Position numbers and translations under genes: made by a program. Below are positions 43,501-55,200 of a stretch of 64,000 nt of DNA, piece after piece. Within the stretch, counting starts at the first letter, position 1. Each line of letters begins with the position of its first letter. The notes beneath the pieces are model-generated. The model saw only the letters and a list, made by a program, of their open reading frames with translations, ran no database searches and was not told the origin of the DNA. Origin of the DNA: Bolinopsis microptera (taxonomy: Eukaryota; Ctenophora; Tentaculata; Lobata; Bolinopsidae). The stretch covers positions 16,528,983 through 16,592,982 of the forward strand of contig NC_087077.1 of the NCBI RefSeq assembly GCF_026151205.1. Reading direction: 5' to 3'.

Positions 43501-44634
43501 TTTCAAGAGCCTAAACTGTGTATGATTCGCCTCTCCAAACAAATCTAAAGTAATATGTTATTAAGTTGGTTTTAAGTGAGACACTAAACATTGGTTATTA
43601 CTAAAATAATTGACAGACATCCTTGGTGATTAAATAGGAGAGTTATAGAGTACTCTTGAAGTAGAACTACAGACATCCTTGGTGCTGAGATTAAATAGGA
43701 GAGTTATAGAGTACTCTTGAAGTATAACTAACATTTGTGTTAAGTGAAATATCTATATTCTATACTGCATAATTAATTATTTAATTAATTAATATACTGC
43801 AAACTTACTGAGTCCCCCGATACAGAGTTGTAAGAGAAAACAGGAAAGAAAAGATACCATCATGCCGTAAGCTTTCCGTAAGTAGGTTATTTCGGCTCCG
43901 TTACTGGGAAACATTGTACCCAACTCACAAAACGTAATTCCTCCTGAGAAATAATCATGAAAATGTATAATCTCCTTTATATCACTAATAACACCCATTT
44001 CAGTGAGTTAACTGGTAAGTAATAAAAGTAAAATAAGTAATTAAATGCCCATTAACAAGAATTAGTTAAAATGTCATCTAATTTAAGTTCTGATGAACTG
44101 ACCGATTGTTGCCACACAACCTCCCCCAAACCAGACCAGTATTGACATAGCTGGAGACTCCACATTCTTTGAGATCACATTCGGTGTGATGAAAATACCT
44201 GAAAAGAAGTACGATTGAAACGGATAGTGATAAAATAAAAGTAAAATACCACATTCCATTTTAAGCATAAATTTGACTATTTCTTCACATCGCTATCCGC
44301 ACTTTAATCCACAAATTTACAAGCCACCGGTTAAAATAGCGACAATTTACCTGGGGAGTGGGGACCTCAGGCTATCATGTTCACAAACATAGAGATTCGG
44401 CGGAATGACAGGCTGAGCGCGGCCCAGTAAAGCGACAATTAGCCCACCCCTCCGAAACTTACCTGTTCCGATGATGGTGCTGACGATAATACAGGTTCCT
44501 CTTATTAGCGTTATGTTCTTATCCATGGTAACTCGACCTTCTTCCTCGTCATTTTCAAGCCTATTTGGTTTCTTCTCCATCGGTATTGCTCCCCTGGGAA
44601 TCAGCAAGAATTTGGCTCGTAATTGGACGATCAA
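40507..44634 (-). CDS. SLC7/LAT-family amino-acid transporter, 12 exons, complete
   Basis: Plasma-membrane amino-acid exchanger or carrier of the APC superfamily. Exons: 44463-44634, 44103-44198, 43809-43943, 43276-43392, 42675-42800, 42486-42585, 42287-42328, 41996-42122, 41700-41772, 41356-41486, 41004-41153, 40507-40710; 1473 bp, all in phase, 490 residues, the usual light-subunit length. The substrate-binding TM1 motif is STIIGTGIFITPNVI (about residue 52 on). TM3-4 read GGGITFCELGTMFPSNGAEI, and SALGNTMCSLLGTSRYLQAA matches the conserved TM8 region. The C terminus has the LPVYF-like GIPVYFACVNKKY. The loop that in vertebrate LATs carries the Cys bonded to SLC3A2 reads FYDAKQGEAPPWIL, without Cys. 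Initiation at Met1 or Met19 is undecided. Next gene downstream is the amine oxidase. Confidence 0.93.
43618..43735. repeat. Tandem duplication of a roughly 57-bp intron segment
   Basis: GACAGACATCCTTGGTG through ACTCTTGAAGTA is present twice in a row, in transporter intron 3. Confidence 0.85.
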
Positions 44635-47600
44635 TGTTTGTTAAATCGTTTGTTACTTGATACTGCAAGCCCTGCTAGATTGGGGGAAATAAATTTTTCT
44701 GTTTAAAACTTTGTAGGAGTCAATAGTAGATCAAAGGAACGACCAACATTGATAGGATGCAGATCTATATCTCAAGAGCATACTCAAAGGATCTTTGATT
44801 TATACTGATATCAGATATGTGAGTAATCTGGATAACAATAGGTGTTATGCCACATTTTAAGCTATCATCGTTGAGACTAGACGTTAACGGCCAACGGGAT
44901 TGTCAAGAGGTCCTACCTTCGTGCATAATCACGCATCATGATAATGCAATGTTCTTAGTCTAGTTACCTCTAAGAGGAGATCATTCAGTTTTTTACTTTA
45001 TAATCCTTAAATTGCAAGGCAAAGTCAGCCCCCTCATTTTGATTACACTCCTAAGCTGGTAACTGATAAATGGTAATATTATCATTACGTCCGCCAATTC
45101 TCATGACTGGCTCCTCACTCCTCACAGTCACTCCTCATTGAACCACCCAGTCTAATAAAGAGGAATATTTAATTCTATGAAAATAATTATAACACCTAAT
45201 GTGAGCCAGATCCGAAGTCCTAACAGTGTGGTGCCAAACATCAAATTGGCAATGCCACCTTATCGAGTTATTCTTATGCGATGAAGGGACAATATCTTGG
45301 GAGTCTAGCCTTCTTCACAAGGGGGTTCAGGTGCAACCTTGAGGGCACGATTAGGTTTTTTAGCAATCCTTGCAAGGTGAGACCCGTGCATGTAGTAAAA
45401 ATACCATCCTGATTCCTGAATCGTGACAATTGGGATTTTAGATCTATAGGCAATATACATGATGATCAATGATTGATGATGATTGGTGATGATTTGCCTT
45501 ATTTGTGAGCCGTACGTGAGTGCTTGAGTGGCAATTGGCAATTCATTTTAAGTTCACACTGCGACCAGACGGACTGAGAAAGAGTAAAATGGCTGATTCT
45601 CTCACCTTGAGATTTTCTGATTGGCTAATTTATTGTGGAGTAAGTCTTGCTCTCGCACTATTTCCAAAACTAAGTTAACTAATCCCCATAACATGCTTTG
45701 CCAAAGCTGTCTGGTTAAAGGTAATAAATATTCGTTGCTTAAAAAGGGTCGCACGACCTCCAGTTCCTGGATTGAGTACGCTATCTCATAATGGGCATAT
45801 CCCGATAACACAGGTTAAGCATTATCACGGCTACAGTATTTCTGGCAACTTGGAGAACAGACTTTATATTGAACCAGATCAACCAGTGGAAATATTTTAC
45901 ATCTGAGTTTAATGTTTATACGTAAACAGAGATCATTAGTGAAATGGGTATCCCTCAATTCGACAAAACAGTTAAGACTGAACAAAGACTTACGCGTCAT
46001 TGTTGGAGACCACGACGTCAACAGGAGTTTGATCTTTAAAGTCCGAGTACTGTTCCGCCAAAGAAATCTTTCGCGGCATTGTTCAAAAAACAAGACAACG
46101 ACCTTCTTCTCCGTCACCAATTTCAACAAACCTTATTGAATAGTTAATGAATTGGAGCGATATTAGTACGAGTCAACAGCAACAATTTTCTGGTGATGGA
46201 TCTTAGTCAATCCGAGATAAAATAAGTTATTGCTCCTAGTTTTGCAAGGAATCGTGAAGTATCAGGCTATAAATGATAAAATAAGTTTGTAGCCCTGTTC
46301 CTACGGCAAAAATGTCGAGGATGATTTATCCAACATTTTTAGGGTCCTGTTTGCCTAAAAGTGTAACTCCCGCATTCAAGGTGTATTTTGTACAAAATGA
46401 ATTGGGCTAATCCTAAAATGACAGCAACATCTTCAACAGATTTAGATGTGGACGGTGGAAGGGTGCAAATATTTATTATTTATGGCAGTATCTTAAAAGG
46501 GCACGAAATATTTACAGTCACTAATGCGAGGAATAAAATAAGTTATTATTGATAATCATTTACATCAGGCTGAAAATTCATCAGCCAGAATAAAACTACG
46601 AAAAAAACTATGGTCGATATTTAATTGATCTACACAACTGGTACAATTCCGGAAATTGACTTTAACTAGTAATAGTATCGATATACTAATACATATTATA
46701 TTTATACTGATATTGTTGAAAGATTGATTTTTCAGCAGCTATATCATATGTATATGTAGAATGATCTAAATATAAATCAATGAAGATCGAACATTAACTG
46801 AGTTTAGAACAGCAGGCAATAGGCATATGTCCGGATATACCACACGCACCATTAATTTTTACTATCTTCATATATCGGGGAACGGATATTTCATCCCACA
46901 ACATTTGACCACCAGCTGTTTTGAATTAATAATAATAGGTTTGAGAGTTTGGGTTAGGGTCTGAGTATCTCGACATATTCAATTTCAAACCCTATCCCGC
47001 CAAACTCTCAAACCTATTAATTCAAAACTCTCCCTAAAGTGTATAGGGAGAGTTAAGGTTCAATTGAAAAATGTGGCGGCCAAATTCTAAATTTTGCTGC
47101 CAAAATTTTTTTAGCAAGCATGAAGCAACTTTTCAGGTTGAATTTAGGAGGGCAAACGTGAGATGACATTTTTTAAAGTGACTTCGCCGTTATATTCATA
47201 GTCATACTCATAGAAATAAAAATGCTATTTCTTATTTTAATGTGTGAAATTTGGGTATATTGGTAAATGTAAAAATTAATCATCCACAGAATTTCAAAAA
47301 TATCTTAAGTTTCAGAGCAAAGTTTTTAAGTGAGATAAAATAGAACTGAATCAAAGTCATGCTCTTAATCTCGAAATCACAGCGTTTCGCAAATCAAAAT
47401 CAGTATTATTTCAATTCTTAATTTTTGAAAATTCGTTTATTCCAGAAAGTCATCGACCGGCAAATTGGAAGAAACATCACAACTGCAATTGGTGGAAGGC
47501 CTTGGCTGAAACATGACGAGGCAACTTCTGAAACAAAAAAGGGTGGCCCAATCAGAAAGCATTCTCATCCCACGTGATCTACCACATGGTAAATTCTTGG

Positions 47601-49203
47601 TAGTGCCCTCTTTCAATAACAACACACGAACACTAGAAAGATTTGCTGCACCACGCACCGATGAATGATATTATACGTCTTCCCTCGATAAATAATCCAA
47701 TTTTGTAAATTTCGATCCTAATCCTACTCGACAAGTCCCTATACTGGGTTTTAAGATTACAGCCACGTGCGCGGCACTCACGACCAGGCTAATGAAACAA
47801 CTAGAAACCCTGAAACAGTTAGCTTTAGTCTGGAAGATGTAATTAAATACATGCAAACAGACGGTGAAGTGATGTGGGTTAAGGTTCGGAATCGGTTTAC
47901 TGGCAAGTGGCACGTAATTGTATCTGGTAGCCTGTGCTTTTTTGTTAATTCTTTCAGAATCACGTTAGAAACTTTTGGAGATTCTCTACTTATCTTTTTA
48001 ATTCGAGCTGGAAGGCTGCAGACTTCACTGAATTTACTGAAAATATTTTTCGAGCGTTCTATAAAATTTTGGCGAAAAAAAAAGATATGGGCCTCCAAAT
48101 GTGGCCACAACAGCGAAGAGTGATGATAAAGATGATAGAATTTTCTAACGATGATTTCATCGTTGAACGGTAGTAATAGTATTAGTTTCACTGAAAAGGC
48201 CATGACCGTTATTAAATCCACTGAAAAATCGAACAAACCAATTAAATTGTGCAGTATGCCACCGAGTCCGTGAAAACTTCGACATAAACTTCATTCGGAA
48301 TATTCAATATCATTATTATTACAGAAAACATATTTTTGATCGCATTTAACGAAATATTCGCTACAATTACAGAAGGTAAATGCATTTTATCCAACTTTCA
48401 CCAAATTAAATTCAGGTTTATCGCCATCATGGCAGTCACTGTTTTTCCCGAAAAATCTAGTAGGATACATTCCTGAACGAAAATTTAAAAAATGTATAAC
48501 TAAACCGAATAACAGCCAGAAATGGCGAGTAAACAAGTCACCACATTTTCTACACTTTGTGTAGATTTTAGTCTACTGTGCATTTCACACCATATTTCAC
48601 ACTGACTTTCACCCTAAACAGTATGTGACCCTTGCGATAAAAACACCACACAACACAGTTTTCACAGCAGTATTTGTTCCGGTTAGATAAAAGTTGAGGG
48701 CACAGATAACAAAATGCAGAAAAAAAAACATGAGAATGGCTAATGAAAACCTCTTGTCTATATAATTCCAGGCAAAAAGTCTGCATGAAAAGCAGTAAAA
48801 AGTATCGATGAGTCCAACTTCTAATCAAAACACCGGATATCAAATTTCGGTCAAAAATAATGGCTTTAAAAATCAGAATAAGCTTCCCGTAATAAATTCA
48901 AATCTACACACATGTAACTGAAACTAGCTGGCAGCTTTAGCAATGCAACATTTCTGAACGGAACACAGTAAAATAATTGTAGTCTGGTATGAGCAATAGA
49001 TTTTAGCTCGGTAAGAATGGTTTATAGGTTTGTTTCAGGCCTGGTAATCTAAATCTACAACATTATCCTGAGAAACAACCACTTCTCGTCTGGTTAATCT
49101 TCTGAAGTCTCAAGAGTGCGAGTTGATACAGGCTGATAAGAGAGATAATTTTAGAGTATTTTCGGCAAATTCATCAAATTGACTGAACAATACCATCTTT
49201 CTT
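44635..49203. other. Intergenic region without a supported gene
   Basis: 4.6 kb between the transporter start and the end of the ADAP gene. It contains an inverted-repeat hairpin at 46921-47025 and stretches at 45900-46140 and 47450-48240 with leaky open frames broken by stops. These may be decayed coding or repeat sequence, but no family is recognisable. Confidence 0.5.
46921..47025. repeat. Inverted repeat, hairpin MITE-like
   Basis: AATAGGTTTGAGAGTTTGG on the left pairs with CCAAACTCTCAAACCTATTA on the right, extended outward by TTGAATTAAT and ATTAATTCAA. About 105 bp in all. Confidence 0.75.
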
Positions 49204-52200
49204 TTAGAGCATGTCCTTTTGGACGGAATCGATATGTTTTATCCATTGTGCACAAGTTTCCTCAGCTGAAACTCCCCAGTAATAGGTCCTGAACAATTGT
49301 AGCGGTCAGTTTTTTAATTTGGTAAACTCACAAGCTGTAAAAAGACAGAAAAAAACATAGAATTAAAGGGTATGAAAAATGAACTCGGTCTTAACTTAGA
49401 GCATGAACAAACGGGTAAATGGGAGGATTATGCAACAAACCTATTTTTGGTTGACAAGGTGAAAACGTAATCAGGTCCTGACTTGACATGTTTTGGTAAA
49501 TTGTGCAGCTTCTCACATTTATCGTCTTTGGATATCTTAACTTCTCCTTTGGGAAACGGGTCCTACGAAATTCCGACAGTTAAGTATTACCAAAATAAAT
49601 ATCACAAAATATTCAAAATCTCAAATCTGTATGTACATATAAACATATTAATACGGACTTATGAAATGAAATCAAACCAATCATATTTACTTTCAATTGA
49701 TTAATTAAACTTTTCAATACGTTGTTGTATTGCTCGCTTATCAGTTTACTTATCTCTACGTTGATAAGACCTGCTTGATTTACCGGTGGTGTGGTTTATG
49801 ATGTATAAATCGGAGAAATACAAGGCTTTTAAGCTTGATTAAATGAGAGATGATGGAGCTGAATGGATCCGGCAAACTCCCGGGCTTGTTAAGCAGATTA
49901 TGTGAACACGCGTGTAGCTCAGAGTTTCAGAGGTAAAAGAGAAATCGCTAGAGAAGTCATGGCTCAGAGTCTTAATGCTGCGTTAAAAATTATGTATAGA
50001 CAATCGTTGTACATTACGTACTAAAGATGGTCATGCTTCAACATCAACTAAAGCTCCACTGGACCCTAAAGAAGAAATTCACAAGGATGACACTCTTTGT
50101 AGTGTTCTGCTACGTAAAGTCCTGGTTTAGTTCCTCCTCCCTCACCACAGCAGCCGAGAACGACCTCAACCTCTTCACACGCCTTGAGAAGTTCAGGAAA
50201 GTTGACAAAGCTGTGTCCCTTAAAACCCTTGAAGTCCTTAACCGACATACGTGGTACCTCACAGAGGAGAACATAGCTATCTCACTGTTCAACACGAACA
50301 TATCCCTGGAGAGACGATCAGAAATGGCTAAGAAGATAATGTACCTTGTTCAGACCCCTTCAGAAGCAGTGGAGATAAGGAAACCGACGCTACCTTCGAT
50401 CACCAGCAATTCCACCCTTGAAGATTATGTCGGTGGAAAATCGAGAGTCCTCTTCGACCTCCTCGGCGTTTCATTAGACTTTCTGAAGGAGGATAACTGG
50501 AGTGAAGCGCCAGAATTTTCCTTGGTACAATCAGCTTTGAAGAATCTCACGCCAATCAACGACTCCTCTGAACGAGCATTAGCTCTGGCTACCCGCTTCA
50601 ACACTCGGATCACCAGGACTGAAGCGTCGTATCAAGAGCTGATGCTCGTTGTAGAATCCCACTGCAGACAATACTCTCTAAAGACCAAGGAGGATCTGAA
50701 GAAGCTATTTTAAACAGCTGTGTTTTTATGTTGTGTTATATATTATGTTGTTTGCTATTATATAATTTTGATTCTTATTAAAAAAATCAGTATCTTTCAT
50801 TCAAAGACGGTTTTCCGAAATTTCTATGACTTAATTTTCTTAAATGGGCGTGGTCATCCAAGGGCGTGGTTCTCAACATCATCAGAACATAAAACCCACA
50901 TTAAACGAAATGCCTTCATGACATTTATTTTGAATAACAAATCTTAAAAAGCTAACATTACTCCTTCATACTAAAGAGCCGATTCTAGATATTTTACGTG
51001 TATAAGAAACCCATAAAATATGGGCGTGGCCGGAGTAGACTGAAGATGGAAGAGTTGGAACTTGAAATTTTTTTGGTCTTTGAACCTAAGGATCAACAGA
51101 TAAGACCATACCCAGAATTATTCAAGAACATTTTGTTTTTTTTAACCGGCCTATTTTTACATTGGTCAGAACTCAGATGGAGAAGTATTAAACCAGAAAT
51201 TTCACTCCGATGTAATTGACAGTCATGGGACACAAGTTGAATTGCAGAAAGAGCTGCTAGCTACCAAGGACAAGCAGCTTGATGATTTGAAATCTGTGGT
51301 TGTAGCATCAGTTGAGGATACTGTGAAAGCAGAGTTAAAGACATACAGCGCCGCGGTACAGGAATCAAAAACCTCAGCAGCAGGTCCTTTGTTGGATTCG
51401 GATAGAAACATCTTGAAGAATGTTGTGGCAGAAGGAGACCGAAGTCAGAATCTGATGTTATTTGGTCTAAAAGAAGAGAAAGGTGAGCTGTTATGTGACA
51501 AGGTCGGTCAAGTGTTGTTGGAACTTGGTGAAAAGCCAAAAATAGAAGCTAGCAGAATTGGTTTGAATAAACCCAAGGATAAGAAACAGGTGGCTGATAG
51601 ACCTGTTAAGGTGACTTTGACGAGCTCTACAATCGTGCAACAGATTTTGACTAGAGCAAGGCATTTCCGTAGCTCGGAACTTTTCGGTAAAGTCTTTATC
51701 AGTCCAGATAGGTCTCCAGAGGAACGTGCCGAACAGCAAAAGCTTGTTTTAGAACTCAAGAAGAGATCGAACGACGAGCCAGATAAGAGACACTTCATCA
51801 AAGGAGGCAAAGTGTGTGTGTGTGTGTTTGAAATGTGTTCAGACAGAGTTTTGTTTGGATTTATGGATTCTTGGTTCGCTAAGATTTTAATTTTTTGATT
51901 AGCTTCTAAATCATATTCGTCTTTCAACACAAGACTGTCAGTCTTCTAGAATTTTGTTTTGATTTGTGTATTAAGCTGAAGTATTCAATCTTACTTCCAG
52001 GACCATAATTTCGTACGGTGTATATTCTTAGAGTTATTTTGGTTTTATATTAGCAGATTTAGGTATATAATTATTGTATATTATTGTATGTATAAATTCT
52101 TGAGTAAACATTAACCAGTAAACAAAGTTTCAATTCAAACCTTCAAACAGTGGTTTTTATTGGTGGGTACACATCCTGTTTAGTAAAATCTTCATTGGCA

Positions 52201-55200
52201 TAGTATTGCCCGGGCAGATGTGCTTGATACAGATCCAAGCTGCTGCATTCCCCCCCCCCCCCCCTCCCAAACCACCCCCTCCCCCCTCACTCCCAAACCT
52301 CGCCCATACAGTACCACTCACCATGATGTTCTTGTAGTAGAGTATACTGCCAGCAACAAGTATACACCACCTCCGTTTCCAGGAACCTTTACCTTCAGCT
52401 GGTGTCTTTAGAAGATACGATTCATATGCTGTGTCCTGTAAATATCATAGTTCAGACAAAGACAAAAAGACAGGTTAACATATAAATTGTTTAAGGCATT
52501 TCAGTGATTTAAGTTCGCAGTCAAGTAAGTTTTAGTATTTTTGGATAATAAGATGTATTTTATTCAGCAAAGATTGTTAAGCTCGAATGATTCGAATAAG
52601 TAAATAAATGCACACAGTCATCGATTAATTAATATAAGGGGAACAGAGATAAACTTTTTGGGACCGAATTTTTCCATAATCTACATTGGCGATCAAGACC
52701 CTGTTTCCCTCTGACCAAAATAATTTGCGAAGGACGCAAAATTTACCGTTCAATTATTGAAACAGCGATCAAATAATCGCTTAGCCTATATAAGACAATA
52801 GTGTCATTGCCTCGGTTTCGAAATTTTTCATTCAAAATAAACCATGACGAGAAGAAATAGTTATATGAACTTGGAGTGCTTTTATCCCGCGGCAGCTATG
52901 TTGTCAACGATTTACAATGTTTTTAAGCATTGTAAATCGTTAAAACCAACCCGGAGACCGTGATGCTGAGATTGTAGAATATTGCTGCCTTTTCTGGAAT
53001 CTGGCCAAGATAAACAATTTAGAGGCTTTAGAGATCAAATCATCAACAACTACTGGGAAAGTGTAAGGAAACACAAGCTTATATCCTTGGACCTTACAGA
53101 AAGTTGGAGAAATGTAAATCTGGACCGGCATCTGATAAATTATCGATGGCTTGGCCCCCGATGATATAGACATGCTGTTCAAGAATAACCACTGTAATAA
53201 AAGCTGTTGGACCGCAACTGTGACGAATCAGAGTAAAAAGTAGCTACATACTACTCACTTGGAGTGAAAGCGGCACAGTAATTGTGGAAATGTCAGAGTT
53301 CCGAACTCGTGGCTCGTCCCATTGGGACTCGTTTAAATGCTGACGGGTTATGCTTCTTGAAGACCTTGCTGAGATGTCTCTTTCTAAGTTAATCACAACA
53401 AACAACTCACTTCAGTCATGGAGCTTACAAAATACCTTGGAGGATACTTTTGTTCGGAATTAGCGATCAACCCCGCGCGCCAACCATGCTTTTTGAAAGC
53501 GCGCATTTGAAAGTGATAACGATGTGCGTATTTTGTTATAAATTTGTCGATGAATGTTTGATTTTGCGAGCTTTTCCTTCATCGAGAATGGCGCGAACAG
53601 CTTTCCTACTAATATTATTTTAACCTAAACTCTTAACTCTAACAGAATTATATTTCATTTCACACCAACAATTGATGACATAATTACCACACAATTCCTA
53701 GCATATCCAAGTTGAGTCTGAAAGGATCGTATCGCATAGTACCACTCAATAATTTCCTGAAAAAATTATTGAATGAAAACATTTACTTCCTATTTACACG
53801 CCTTGCGTGTATCAAGGAACTGAATAACACGATGCAGAGAAAATATGGACGAATGGTGAGTTGAGTATTTCCCTTGAGTAAAAAATTTTCCCCAACAGAT
53901 TTCATTTTGTAAATACATTCAAAAAGAAAAATGCATTATCACTTTACATTAAGAATGCTTAATGTTTAATATAATAACTTAGTAGTCATAAGTAAAGATG
54001 TTAAGGAAAGATGTAAATAAAAATGTGTAACCGAGAAGCGTAACCGAGAAAGTGCATTTTAGATAAAGACTGGGGTCAAGTTTCTATTTCAGAGATAAGA
54101 ATCTGTATCTCGTTTACATGACGTTAGATGTGGCCAACCCATTTGTTAAACATCTAATTCTTTAATGTGGCCATAACTTTAATTTTAATTCTAAATCAAA
54201 TTACTTAGCAATTCAAATACACTAATGTATCACCACACATGTTTTTATGAAGGTTGTTCAACAATAATATTTTAGAGAAGTAACAGCTATTCTGCAATCG
54301 TGATGAAGAGATTGAAAAAGCGATGTTACTTAGGAAGATTTGTATATATGCTAAGAATATCCAACAAGACGCTGTCATAACGTTTTTTAGTAATAAAATT
54401 CTTAAAAAAGAGATTTTCAAGCTAGAGTTGAAGTTAGAGCACAGCTTTTCTGCAAACAAAAAAAGACATGCACAAACCTTACTTGATATAACCGACCTTC
54501 AATGGGTCCTGAACAAAAATGTGAACTACGACAAAAACAAAAACTCTATTCAAAACAACCAAAAACAAAACTTACTGACAATAAAAAAACAGCTAGTGAC
54601 GGATAACTTACCCTGACAGAATTAGCACACACGTAGATACTCCTCATGGAATTTCCCTTTGTAAAAAGAATATGCAAACAGTTTGGTTTCTCCACGATCT
54701 TATCGTTTGTTAACAACACGTAGCAATTCTTCAGGTTGATCTGTCCCAGCAGATTCTGTCCCTGTAAGTTGTGTTTTATATCAGATATTTGACCTGGGCC
54801 TCAGCCGAGGAGTCATAATAGTTTTTAGGCAGTCACCAAAAAACTCTTGTTAGACACCAAGAACGCTAGAACGGAAATGATATATTATAATACATCAATA
54901 CCAGTTTCATGTAAATGTTCATCTTATGCAGGGTTGATATTCAGATCGAAAAAATTTTAAGGGCTATGAAATTAGCAGTCACTTACAGATGAATTGGCTG
55001 TATCGTAGTAAGATAAAGTGTTGTCAAGTCGGTCTAACATGAAGTGTCTCTGCAACCAGCAACCTCGCTTCTTCCCTTTCTTCAGCAACGTTCCGCTCTT
55101 TACTCCTGTAAAATGTAAATTAGTACGTGATTAATCAACTTGGTCCATTAATTATTGGATTAATTGATTGGTTTTATTTAATTAATAAGGTCATTCGTTT

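Noticed and set aside
45912-46139. Possible serine-protease fragment (DLRVIVGDHDVNR)
   Set aside because: The phrase is reminiscent of trypsin-like proteases, but there is no catalytic His, Asp or Ser context and no flanking exons.
48568-48843. PH-like start (SGVLIRSWTHRYFLLL) on the minus strand
   Set aside because: It lies beyond the ADAP stop codon, has no continuation of a PH fold and no convincing splice sites.
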